A DNA stretch of 64,000 nt, from the NCBI RefSeq assembly GCF_001507665.1, contig NZ_CP013910.1, positions 488,501-552,500 of the forward strand, given 5' to 3'. Numbering within the stretch: the first letter of the stretch is position 1; every line of letters starts with the position of its first letter. The notes beneath the pieces are model-generated. The model was not told the DNA's origin, did no database searches, and saw nothing but the letters and a program-made list of their open reading frames with translations. The stretch is from Deinococcus actinosclerus. GTDB taxonomy: Bacteria; Deinococcota; Deinococci; Deinococcales; Deinococcaceae. The translations under genes were made by a program, and so were the position numbers. Positions 57,675 to 64,000 of the stretch are shown here, in pieces.

Positions 57675-58544
57675 TTACTCGCGTGGCGCGCGGTTCGGTT
57701 TGCCCGGACGGCCCCCGCCCCGGCCGGTCTCGGGCAGCGCCTTGATCTCGGCTTCCGTCAGGCGGCGTAGCTCGGCGGCGGGCACGTCGGTCAGGACGCC
57801 CTGATCGGTCGTGACGTCCACCGTCCCGGCCAGCGGGTGCAGTTTCGTGACCTTCCCGCACGCGCCGCTCCCCTCGTGGCACACCCGGGCGTTCTTGCGC
57901 GGCAGGTCCTTGAGCAGATCCAGGTACTGGGTGTGCTCGAACTGCAGGCAGCACAGCAGCCGCCCGCACGGCCCGGACAGTTTCTCCGGGTTCAGCGGCA
58001 GCTGCTGGTCGCGCGCCATGCGGATACTGACCGGCGCGAAGTCCTGCAGGTGCGTCGAGGAGCAGTTCTCGCGCCCGCACGCGCCCAGCGTGCCGATCAT
58101 CTGCGCCTGCTCGCGCGGGCCGACCGCCGCGAAGTTCACGCGGGCGCGGGTGTGCCCACGAAGCTCGCTGATCAGGCCAGTCAGCTCGATGCGTTCCTCG
58201 GCGCTGTAACTGACCGTCACGAGGCTCTCGTCCAGCGTGAACTCGACCGCCACGACCTTCACCGGGAGGCTACGCTGCCGGGCGCGGGCGCGCAGCAGCC
58301 ACTTCAGGTCTTCACCGGTGCGGTGCAGCTCCTCCCAGCGGCTCACGTCCTCGGGGCTGGCGGCGCGCAACACCGCGCCGTAGCGTTCCTGCTCCTGCGG
58401 CGGCGTGGGCTCGCCGCGCACGGTCGCGACCTCGGGGCCGCGCTTGCCCTGCACGACCACGCGGGTGCCCACCGGGTGCGCGACCTCGCTCAGCATGGGA
58501 TGCAGGCGGGGACTGCGCTCGAAACGGATGGGCAGGACAACCAT
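57675..58544 (-). CDS. PSP1-domain protein, RicT-like
   Basis: A 289-residue protein with the PSP1 C-terminal core. The cysteine-rich segment CGRENC and [15 protein letters not shown] near 155-200 supplies ligands for an iron-sulfur cluster in RicT relatives, and CHEGSGACG follows. RicT homologues act with RicA/RicF on RNA processing by RNase Y; partners are not in this window. ATG 58544 is chosen; the longer frame has no signal. CATCCT on the minus strand, 7 nt upstream, is a weak -10. It is separated from arginase by 257 nt. Confidence 0.86.
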   Translation of the reverse strand: MVVLPIRFERSPRLHPMLSEVAHPVGTRVVVQGKRGPEVATVRGEPTPPQEQERYGAVLRAASPEDVSRWEELHRTGEDLKWLLRARARQRSLPVKVVAVEFTLDESLVTVSYSAEERIELTGLISELRGHTRARVNFAAVGPREQAQMIGTLGACGRENCSSTHLQDFAPVSIRMARDQQLPLNPEKLSGPCGRLLCCLQFEHTQYLDLLKDLPRKNARVCHEGSGACGKVTKLHPLAGTVDVTTDQGVLTDVPAAELRRLTEAEIKALPETGRGGGRPGKPNRAPRE

Positions 58545-58596
58545 GACGCGCAGGATGTCACGCCGCGCGGGGGGCCGTCGAGACCCCGTGCACAAA

Positions 58597-58621
58597 GCCC
58601 CCGCCGCGCGCGGGGCGGGGC
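58597..58621 (-). terminator. Terminator downstream of arginase gene
   Basis: On the minus strand GCCCCGC and GCGGGGGC flank a short GC loop and are followed by TTTGTG. It lies in the gap after the arginase stop (58802) and upstream of the PSP1 gene. Confidence 0.55.
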
Positions 58622-58716
58622 AGGGGCCGGATGGGGGAGATCACACGGGATTCAAGTGATTCCACGTCATCCGGAGTCGCCCGGTGGCCCCCTCACCCTT
58701 CCGCCGCTTCGCTCCA

Positions 58717-58738
58717 CTGCTGCGCAGCTCTACGAGTC
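58717..58738 (+). repeat. 22-bp dispersed repeat, copy 2
   Basis: This copy matches the one at 52407-52428 at 21 of 22 positions. It sits inside a larger GC dyad (ccccct near 58688 and aggggg near 58743). The rest of the 58545-58801 gap holds no gene. Confidence 0.5.
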
Positions 58739-58801
58739 TCACAGGGGGAGAGGGGACAACGGAACGCGATCAAGTCGGAAGCAGGGCACGTGGATCCCGA
58801 A

Positions 58802-59701
<900 letters not shown>

Positions 59702-59818
59702 GCACTCCAGCCTAAGGGGTCCGGGGCGGTATGCCTTACGGCTGCAACATTATTTCCGCCTGCCGCGTCCAGATGAGAGGCGCTGAGTATTCATGTGCAT
59801 AGTCATGCTGACGAGTGC

Positions 59819-60352
59819 TCAGGTGGCGGTGTGCGACCACAGGATCAGCGGGCTGTCCTCGTCGCTGTGGCCGGTGCCCACCGGCCGGAAGCCCAGTTTC
59901 GTCAGGACCCGCGCGCTGGCCGGGTTGCTCACGGCCGTCTCGGCAGTGACGGCCCGCACGCGCGGCCCCGCGTGCAGGTGCGCCACCAGCGCTCCCACCG
60001 CCTCGGTGGCCAGACCCTGCCCCCACACCGCCGGGTTGAACCCGTACCCGATCTCCTGCGCGCCGTCCGGCGAGGGGGGCGCCTTCGTGCCCAGCATCCC
60101 GACCGCCTCGCCGGTGTCCCGCTGCGCGGCGATGAACGAGCCCGCCACCTCTCCCTGTTGCCCGGTCAGGGCTGCCAGCAGGACCGGGAACACGGACAGC
60201 GGGTCGCCCGGCCACTGCGGCCCGAACCGCACGTCCAGCGGCCCGTCCGGGCCGTCCAGGGGCAGCGTGAAGGTGTCGGTCTCCAGGCGGCGGGCCAGCA
60301 CCGCGCGGCACAGGGGCAGCAGGAGTAAACGGGGCGTGAGGAGTGCAGGCAT
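59819..60352 (-). CDS. GNAT acetyltransferase (RimJ-like)
   Basis: A 177-residue protein of the RimJ/RimL-like GNAT kind. Starts ALLTPRLLLLPL, has the acetyl-CoA loop region EIGYGFNPAVWGQGLATEAV, and ends in NPASARVLTKLGFRPVG. It probably acetylates an amino group of a protein or small molecule. TACCGT on the minus strand (60365-60360) lies 7 nt before ATG. Confidence 0.87.
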   Translation of the reverse strand: MPALLTPRLLLLPLCRAVLARRLETDTFTLPLDGPDGPLDVRFGPQWPGDPLSVFPVLLAALTGQQGEVAGSFIAAQRDTGEAVGMLGTKAPPSPDGAQEIGYGFNPAVWGQGLATEAVGALVAHLHAGPRVRAVTAETAVSNPASARVLTKLGFRPVGTGHSDEDSPLILWSHTAT

Positions 60353-60476
60353 CCCCCGCACGGTACCCTGCGCCGTTAGACACGCGGCCCCGACTGACCG
60401 GGACTGGCGGTACACTCGGCCATCATCACCGCGTTTCACCCGCCTCCGGACCGGCCGGAGCGCCCCCCTGTCCCCC

Positions 60477-60494
60477 ATGACTGCGCCCCCATGA
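60477..60494 (+). CDS. Five-codon micro-ORF overlapping the next start
   Basis: ATG at 60477 followed by ACT GCG CCC CCA and the stop TGA, which overlaps the next gene's ATG as ATGA. TACACT (60411-60416) is a likely -10 and GGAG (60457-60460) a possible ribosome site. It could be chance. Confidence 0.2.
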   Translation: MTAPP

Positions 60495-61138
60495 CGCCCC
60501 CTGCCCTGCCCCCCCTGTCCCGCGCCCCGCTGGGGAAGCGGGTGATGGTGCTGGCCGATCATGTCCACCCGTTCGTGTACCGCTCGGCGTTCCCGCAGGG
60601 CGTGCCCGCGGTGGACGCGGTGCTGGCCGCCGGGGACCTGCCCGGCTACTACCTGGAGTTCCTGGCGACGAAACTCACGGTGCCCATCATCTACGTGCAC
60701 GGCAATCACGAGAACGAGTACGTGAACGAGGGGGACGGCCGCATTCCTCCACGCGGCGTGATCGCCGCGCACGGCCGCGTGGTCGAGGAGGCCGGGCTGC
60801 GCGTGGCGGGCTGGGGCGGCGTGCCGCGCTACCGCGGTGACGGCGAGGGTCAGTACACCCGCGCGCAGGCCCGCTGGGGGCTGGGGCGGCTGGCGTGGCA
60901 GGCGCGGCGCGGCGTGGACGTCCTGCTGACGCACGCGCCCCCCACCGGCCCGCACGCCGGGAGTGACTACGCGCACCGGGGCTGCCCGGACATCAACGCG
61001 TTCATGGGTCGCCGTCACCCCCGGCTGGTCGTGCACGGGCACATCCACGAGTACGAGGGGAAGAAACTGGAGTACCTGGACCCGGAGAGCGGCGCGCGGG
61101 TCATCAACGCGTACGGGTACCACGTCGTGGACCTGTAG
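60491..61138 (+). CDS. Calcineurin-like metallophosphoesterase
   Basis: A 215-residue phosphoesterase. Motifs are VLADHVHPF, AAGDLPGYY, YVHGNHENEY, LTHAPP and HGHIHEYEG, all the metal ligands of the fold. The first motif (D-H-V-H) is slightly unusual. Substrate unknown. ATG 60491 is chosen; an internal ATG at 60545 is also possible. It is divergent from the GNAT gene. Confidence 0.8.
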   Translation: MTPPALPPLSRAPLGKRVMVLADHVHPFVYRSAFPQGVPAVDAVLAAGDLPGYYLEFLATKLTVPIIYVHGNHENEYVNEGDGRIPPRGVIAAHGRVVEEAGLRVAGWGGVPRYRGDGEGQYTRAQARWGLGRLAWQARRGVDVLLTHAPPTGPHAGSDYAHRGCPDINAFMGRRHPRLVVHGHIHEYEGKKLEYLDPESGARVINAYGYHVVDL

Positions 61139-61254
61139 GTGTACGGAACTGCGGGCAGAAGACGGATTTGTGACGACTGGAACAGTGTCGGGCTGCGCCA
61201 ATTAGCTTAAGGCTGGCTGTAGATCCGGCACATGCGGCGCTGACAGTCACGGGG

Positions 61255-61450
61255 CATACTTCGCCTCGGCCTGGTGAGGTCGCCCCCACGGGGCGAAGGC
61301 CGAGAGGGAGACGCCCACCTCTTCACCAACGGGCGCGCGAGCAGGTCGCAGGCCACCCGGCCAGTGCGCGGAAGGTGCAAGTCCTTCAACCTGACCCAAC
61401 CAGAGCTTCCCCTGACCGCCCCGGACCCCACCTCCGGGGCGTCAGTCTGT
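61255..61450 (+). ncRNA. Candidate structured RNA of unknown family
   Basis: CTCGGCC (61265-61271) pairs with GGCCGAG (61298-61304) enclosing TCGCCCC/GGGGCGA (61280-61286 and 61290-61296). CTTCGCC (61259-61265) can instead pair with GGCGAAG (61292-61298), excluding the first fold. Further stems are GGCC-accc-GGCC (61351-61362) and a GAAGG-tgcaagt-CCTTC hairpin (61371-61387), then a terminator. I could not match it to a known riboswitch, tRNA, RNase P, 6S, SRP or tmRNA. CATACT (61255-61260) might be its -10. Strand is inferred from the terminator. Confidence 0.4.
61413..61450 (+). terminator. Terminator-like hairpin after the candidate RNA
   Basis: CGCCCCGGA (61417-61425) pairs perfectly with TCCGGGGCG (61433-61441); outer TGA/TCA pairs extend it around one bulge. 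GTCTGTTG follows. Confidence 0.6.
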
Positions 61451-61491
61451 TGAGGCCCCGCTGCCCGACGCGGGTTGCTAGGCTGCCCGGG

Positions 61492-61914
61492 ATGCGCGCC
61501 CTGCTGCCCCGCCTGCTGGCCCCACTGCTGCTGAGTGCGGGCGTCGCCGGGGCCGCCCCCCTGACGGTCGAGGTGAGGTTCGACCTGCGGGCCGTCCTGG
61601 TGAACCGCGAGGCCCCCAGCGCCCTGAGCCTGCACGTCGCGGGCGGTGCGCCCCGGCCGCTGCGGCTGCGCGGCCCGGCCAGCGTCACCCACCCGGAGTC
61701 CTTCGGGCTGCTGCTGCCCGTCCGGCTGACCCTGCCCGCCGCGCCTGCCGGAGAGGTGAGCCTGCGGGGGCCGCTGTTCGTGTGCGGGCTGCGTGAACGC
61801 GTGTGCCGCCGCATAGAGCTCAACCTCCCCGTGCCCGTCACCGGGGGCGTGGCGCGGGTGACCGTCACGGACGCCGACCTCGCCCCGCGCCGCAGCCTGT
61901 GGCCGGGCCGCTAG
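61492..61914 (+). CDS. Small secreted protein with two cysteines
   Basis: A 140-residue protein with a Sec-type signal (about 1-22, ending AGVAGAA). The mature part starts PLTVEVRFDLRAV and is all-beta in character, with PLFVCGLRERVCRRIELNLPV near its end carrying two Cys nine residues apart. It resembles the immunoglobulin-like N-terminal domains of DsbD-type proteins but is too short to be sure. TAGGCT (61479-61484) lies 7 nt before the ATG. Its TAG stop begins the -10 of the next gene. Confidence 0.65.
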   Translation: MRALLPRLLAPLLLSAGVAGAAPLTVEVRFDLRAVLVNREAPSALSLHVAGGAPRPLRLRGPASVTHPESFGLLLPVRLTLPAAPAGEVSLRGPLFVCGLRERVCRRIELNLPVPVTGGVARVTVTDADLAPRRSLWPGR

Positions 61915-61923
61915 CATGACCGG

Positions 61924-62358
61924 ATGACCAGTCAGGCCCCCAAGACGAACGCCCGGCACCTGCGAGACTTTCACGACGCCATCGGCGAGGACCGCCGCGA
62001 CACCCCCACGCCTCCGGACCGCGACCTGCTGACGCTGCGCCGCACCCTCATCCAGGAGGAGGCGGCCGAGGTGGACGCCGAATTCCAGTCCCTCGCCGCC
62101 CGACTGGACGCCGGGGAGACCCTGGCTCCTGGCGACCTGACCGCCCTGGCGCACGAACTGGCCGACCTGCTGTACGTCACGTACGGCGCCTTCGACCGCC
62201 TGGGCCTGGATGCCGACGCCGTGTTCGCCGAGGTGCACCGCGCCAACCTCACGAAAGCCAGCGGACCACGCCGCGCCGACGGGAAGATCCTCAAGCCTGA
62301 AGGGTGGCAGCCCGCCGACGTCCGCGCGGTGATTGAACGGGCAGTGGGCGGTAGGTAG
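61924..62358 (+). CDS. MazG-like NTP pyrophosphohydrolase, DR2231-type
   Basis: A 144-residue all-alpha pyrophosphohydrolase. The catalytic acids of the family are E45, E46 and E49 (IQEEAAEV) and E78 and D81 (HELADLLYVTYGA). The C-terminal FAEVHRANLTKASGPRRADGK and LKPEGWQPADV segments match D. radiodurans DR2231, known as a dUTP-hydrolysing MazG-like enzyme. It would sanitise the nucleotide pool. TAGCAT (61912-61917) lies 6 nt before the ATG and starts in the previous stop codon. It is convergent with ddrB. Confidence 0.9.
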   Translation: MTSQAPKTNARHLRDFHDAIGEDRRDTPTPPDRDLLTLRRTLIQEEAAEVDAEFQSLAARLDAGETLAPGDLTALAHELADLLYVTYGAFDRLGLDADAVFAEVHRANLTKASGPRRADGKILKPEGWQPADVRAVIERAVGGR

Positions 62359-62363
62359 TGGGG

Positions 62364-62453
62364 AGTGGGCAGTAGGGAGTGGGACAAGAGGAAGGGCACC
62401 GCCGATCTGGGGTGCCCTTCCTGCCTTTTCCACTCACCTTCCTACTGCCCACT
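62364..62453. terminator. Compound bidirectional terminator between DR2231-like gene and ddrB
   Basis: The outer arms AGTGGGCAGTAGG (62364-62376) and 62441-62453 are perfect complements, and an inner 12-bp stem (62389-62400 with 62411-62422) is followed by TTTT. The outer left arm is made of AGTGGGC/AGTAGGG-like repeat units. Confidence 0.75.
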
Positions 62454-62460
62454 GCCTCCG

Positions 62461-63012
62461 TCAGAACGGTGGTTCGTCGTCCGCGCGGGTCGGGGCAGGC
62501 CGGGCCAGTGCGGGGGCCGGGCGGGTGGGGGCGGGACGCGCCGCCTGGGTGGGGGCCTGCGTGGGCGTGCCGGGGCGGCTGCCGGGGGTGGCGTAGCGCT
62601 CCTGCCGTTTGCCGCCGCGGAAGATGGCGAGGGTCACGTACTCGAATTCGCCGTCGCTCTTCTCCCGGATGTGTTCGGGGTCGGTGCTCTTGGCGCCGCG
62701 GGAGTATTTGACGGCGGCGGGGAGTTTCATCTTGCGGCTGTCGACCGCCTCGAGTTCACGGCGGCGGTAGGCGTGACCCTTGTGGATGACGAGTTCCTCG
62801 CCGTCGGGGCTGGTCCATTTGCGGGCGCCGATGAGGTGCCAGTCGAAGTCGGGTTCGTTCTCCAGGGGGAACTGGTAGCCGCCGCTGGGGATCTCGCCGC
62901 TGGTCCAGCCGAGGCGGCCGTACTGGCGCTGGGTGTCGAGGAGTGCCGAGGCGTTCTCGACGTCCACGGTGACTTTCGCGCCCAGGTCGGTGGTGAATTC
63001 AATGTGTAGCAT
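62461..63012 (-). CDS. ddrB: DdrB, single-stranded DNA-binding and annealing protein
   Basis: A 183-residue protein specific to Deinococcus. It begins LHIEFTTDLGAKVTV, then QRQYGRLGWTSGEIPSGGYQ, DWHLIGARKWTSPDGEELVIHKGHAYRRRELEAVDSRK (conserved core in about 58-92), KYSRGAKSTDPEH and LAIFRGGKRQERYA, and has an Ala/Pro-rich tail ending in DDEPPF, like the SSB C-terminal tip. DdrB binds ssDNA as a pentamer and anneals strands after irradiation. AGGAGGT lies 3 nt before the ATG. The RDRM palindrome is upstream, indicating control by PprI-DdrO. Confidence 0.96.
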   Translation of the reverse strand: MLHIEFTTDLGAKVTVDVENASALLDTQRQYGRLGWTSGEIPSGGYQFPLENEPDFDWHLIGARKWTSPDGEELVIHKGHAYRRRELEAVDSRKMKLPAAVKYSRGAKSTDPEHIREKSDGEFEYVTLAIFRGGKRQERYATPGSRPGTPTQAPTQAARPAPTRPAPALARPAPTRADDEPPF

Positions 63013-63021
63013 CTGACCTCC

Positions 63022-63038
63022 TTATGTAAATAACATAA
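63022..63038. promoter_or_regulatory. Radiation/desiccation response motif (RDRM), DdrO operator
   Basis: TTATGTAAATAACATAA is a perfect 6-bp inverted repeat around 5 bp, matching the published RDRM palindrome of Deinococcus (TTATGT-N5-ACATAA type). It lies 10-26 nt upstream of ddrB, with the Shine-Dalgarno between. DdrO binding would repress ddrB until PprI cleaves DdrO after DNA damage. Confidence 0.95.
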
Positions 63039-63068
63039 CACGGTTGGAGGGTTCTGAACAGTGCCCGC

Positions 63069-63902
63069 TCAGCCCTCGCGGCGCAGCACATAGAAGGCCC
63101 GCTCCCCCTCGCGCGCCAGATCCACCACCGCGAAGCCATGCGCCAGCGCCCCGCCCAGCACCTCACGCAGCGCCAGCCGCCACGCGCGCCGCACGGGCTC
63201 CGGCAGAGCGTCCACGCGCAGCGGCACCTCGGCCAGCAGCGTCGGGGCCAGGAGCACCTCACCCTCCAGAGGCAGAGCCGTGCCCGGCACGTCCCCCCGC
63301 GCCTCCAGCACCCGCAGCCCCTCCGGGGGCGGGGCCGGACGTTCCAGGGGGCCGCGCGCCAGATCCCACTTGATCAGCAGGCGGTCCGCCGGAAACGCCC
63401 CGGCTCGGTCCTCCTCCAGCGCGTACCAGTCCGGCAGGTACGTCCGCGCGGCGGCCCCCAGCTTCCCCAGGTTCAGGCGGGCATTCCGGGTCACCAGCGG
63501 ATCGAAGGTCCACGTCATGCGGGTCAGGCCCTGCTCCAGCGCCAGCCGCCGCTGCACGTCCTTCAGCGCCACCGCCAGTCCCGAGCCCCGGCAGGCCGGA
63601 TCAACGGCCAGCAGGTGCGAGTGATGCCACACCGCGCCGCCTTGCAGCGCCGGGAAGCCGAACGCCAGCCCCACCGGCCGCTCCGGCTGGTCCACCGGGT
63701 ACGCCCCCAGCACGATCCCGCCCGTCACGCCGCTGATCCGGAACAGTGTGCCCGGCGTCACCTCACGGTCGGCGTAGCCCCACGCGGCCACCTGCACGCC
63801 CTCCAGCGCCCGGAACGCCCAGGGGTCCACCACCTCGCGGATCACGAACCCCGGCGGACTCCACTCCGGGAACGCCCGCCCCTCGACCGGCACGCGGATC
63901 AC
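63069..63902 (-). CDS. GNAT-superfamily protein (COG3375-like)
   Basis: A 277-residue two-part protein: a GNAT-type first half (about 15-165) with [42 protein letters not shown] and [14 protein letters not shown], then a beta-rich second half (about 190-277). This arrangement is typical of proteins encoded beside enolase-superfamily racemase/o-succinylbenzoate synthase genes. It starts with GTG at 63902, overlapping the neighbour's stop as GTGA, so they are coupled. The reaction may be acylation of an amino acid or precursor. Confidence 0.85.
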   Translation of the reverse strand: MIRVPVEGRAFPEWSPPGFVIREVVDPWAFRALEGVQVAAWGYADREVTPGTLFRISGVTGGIVLGAYPVDQPERPVGLAFGFPALQGGAVWHHSHLLAVDPACRGSGLAVALKDVQRRLALEQGLTRMTWTFDPLVTRNARLNLGKLGAAARTYLPDWYALEEDRAGAFPADRLLIKWDLARGPLERPAPPPEGLRVLEARGDVPGTALPLEGEVLLAPTLLAEVPLRVDALPEPVRRAWRLALREVLGGALAHGFAVVDLAREGERAFYVLRREG

Positions 63903-64000
63903 GCGCGGAATTCCTCCTGCACCTCGGCCACGCCCGACACGAACTCCCGGTCCAGGGTCACGCCCGTGCCCGGCCCCTGCGGCACCGGCATCAGGCCGTC
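63899..64000 (-). CDS. C-terminal end of an enolase-superfamily protein (N-acylamino acid racemase / o-succinylbenzoate synthase)
   Basis: Only the last 33 codons are in the window. They read [20 protein letters not shown] and a short tail ending in FRA. The MPVPxGPGxGVTxD ending is the usual C-terminus of menC/NSAR-type enzymes. It precedes and overlaps the GNAT gene by 4 nt. The assignment between racemase and synthase cannot be made. Confidence 0.7.
   Translation of the reverse strand, partial: DGLMPVPQGPGTGVTLDREFVSGVAEVQEEFRA

Larger units (their letters stand above)
61139..61491. other. 353-nt gap, no protein gene
   Basis: No ORF of note. The right part (61255-61450) has dense, alternative GC-rich secondary structure and is listed as a candidate RNA. 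The left part holds TAGCTT (61203-61208) and other -10-like words but no clear promoter pair. Confidence 0.6.

Noticed and set aside
59819..61201. 460-codon extension of the GNAT frame
   Set aside because: The upstream part is antisense to the phosphoesterase gene; the ATG at 60352 has a -10 at 7 nt and matches the family N-terminus.
61355..61410. Possible cobalamin riboswitch or tRNA-like hairpin (GGTGCAAGTCC)
   Set aside because: The word resembles the start of a B12 aptamer and a T-loop, but the CCCGC...ACTGT core and the AGCCAGGA...ACC box of B12 aptamers are missing, and a tRNA acceptor/D-arm cannot be completed.

Overview
The window is a very GC-rich, gene-dense stretch of a Deinococcus chromosome. 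The strongest evidence is a gene for the radiation-response protein DdrB (62461-63012, minus) with a perfect 17-bp radiation/desiccation response palindrome in front of it (63022-63038), and next to it a MazG-like pyrophosphohydrolase of the D. radiodurans DR2231 type. A second lineage signature is the start-site architecture: for about half of the genes a -10 hexamer of the form TANNNT lies only 5-8 nt upstream of the start codon with no Shine-Dalgarno, the layout of leaderless mRNAs described in Deinococcus. I saw no rRNA, tRNA, CRISPR array or intact insertion sequence.

Layout. 1-5420: a truncated lipoprotein gene, then genes resembling carbon monoxide dehydrogenase maturation factors (VWA/CoxE, MoxR/CoxD, CoxG, a MocA/CoxI-type nucleotidyltransferase) with no dehydrogenase subunits in view. 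5437-8695: an M24 peptidase and two metallophosphoesterases. 9023-15353: gltB and gltD, the two glutamate synthase subunits. 15484-16115: a membrane protein and XRE regulator pair with a palindromic operator. 16176-22070: SnoaL-like protein, HD-GYP phosphodiesterase, glyA, an NhaP2-type antiporter and a lamin-tail-domain lipoprotein. 22171-26321: pheS, a Nudix gene and pheT, preceded by a 19-codon leader ORF and an attenuator-like pair of exclusive hairpins. 26444-32851: hydrolase, double-Nudix, glycosyltransferase, BrkB-family, thioesterase and malic enzyme genes.

32955-37495: dnaX, entered through a 41-codon leaderless upstream ORF, then a macro-domain gene and a nicotinamide phosphoribosyltransferase gene that form an NAD-linked unit. 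37730-41929: a G8-domain surface lipoprotein, an AT-rich island with an orphan membrane protein, and a leucine-rich-repeat protein. 42032-45867: an auxiliary unsaturated-fatty-acid oxidation pair and a CHASE3 kinase with its response regulator. 45923-52247: a glycine-zipper protein, pdxY, ppx, and a divergent SgrR-like regulator and MFS transporter. 52264-52893 is a non-coding block bounded by about 41-bp imperfect inverted repeats. 52944-61138: acetyltransferases, a DUF99 (endonuclease dU-like) protein, a DUF4384 protein, PepF, PSP1/RicT and arginase. 61139-61491 contains a candidate structured RNA. 61492-64000: a secreted protein, the DR2231-like enzyme, ddrB, and a GNAT gene overlapping the end of an enolase-superfamily (menC/racemase) gene.

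The most interesting signals are the pheST leader, the dnaX leaderless uORF, the back-to-back overlapping -10 elements at 28111-28120, the macro-domain/NAMPT unit with its palindromes, the G8-domain protein, the DUF99 protein, the inverted-repeat block and the structured intergenic RNA. All functional statements come from reading motifs by eye; no database search was run.
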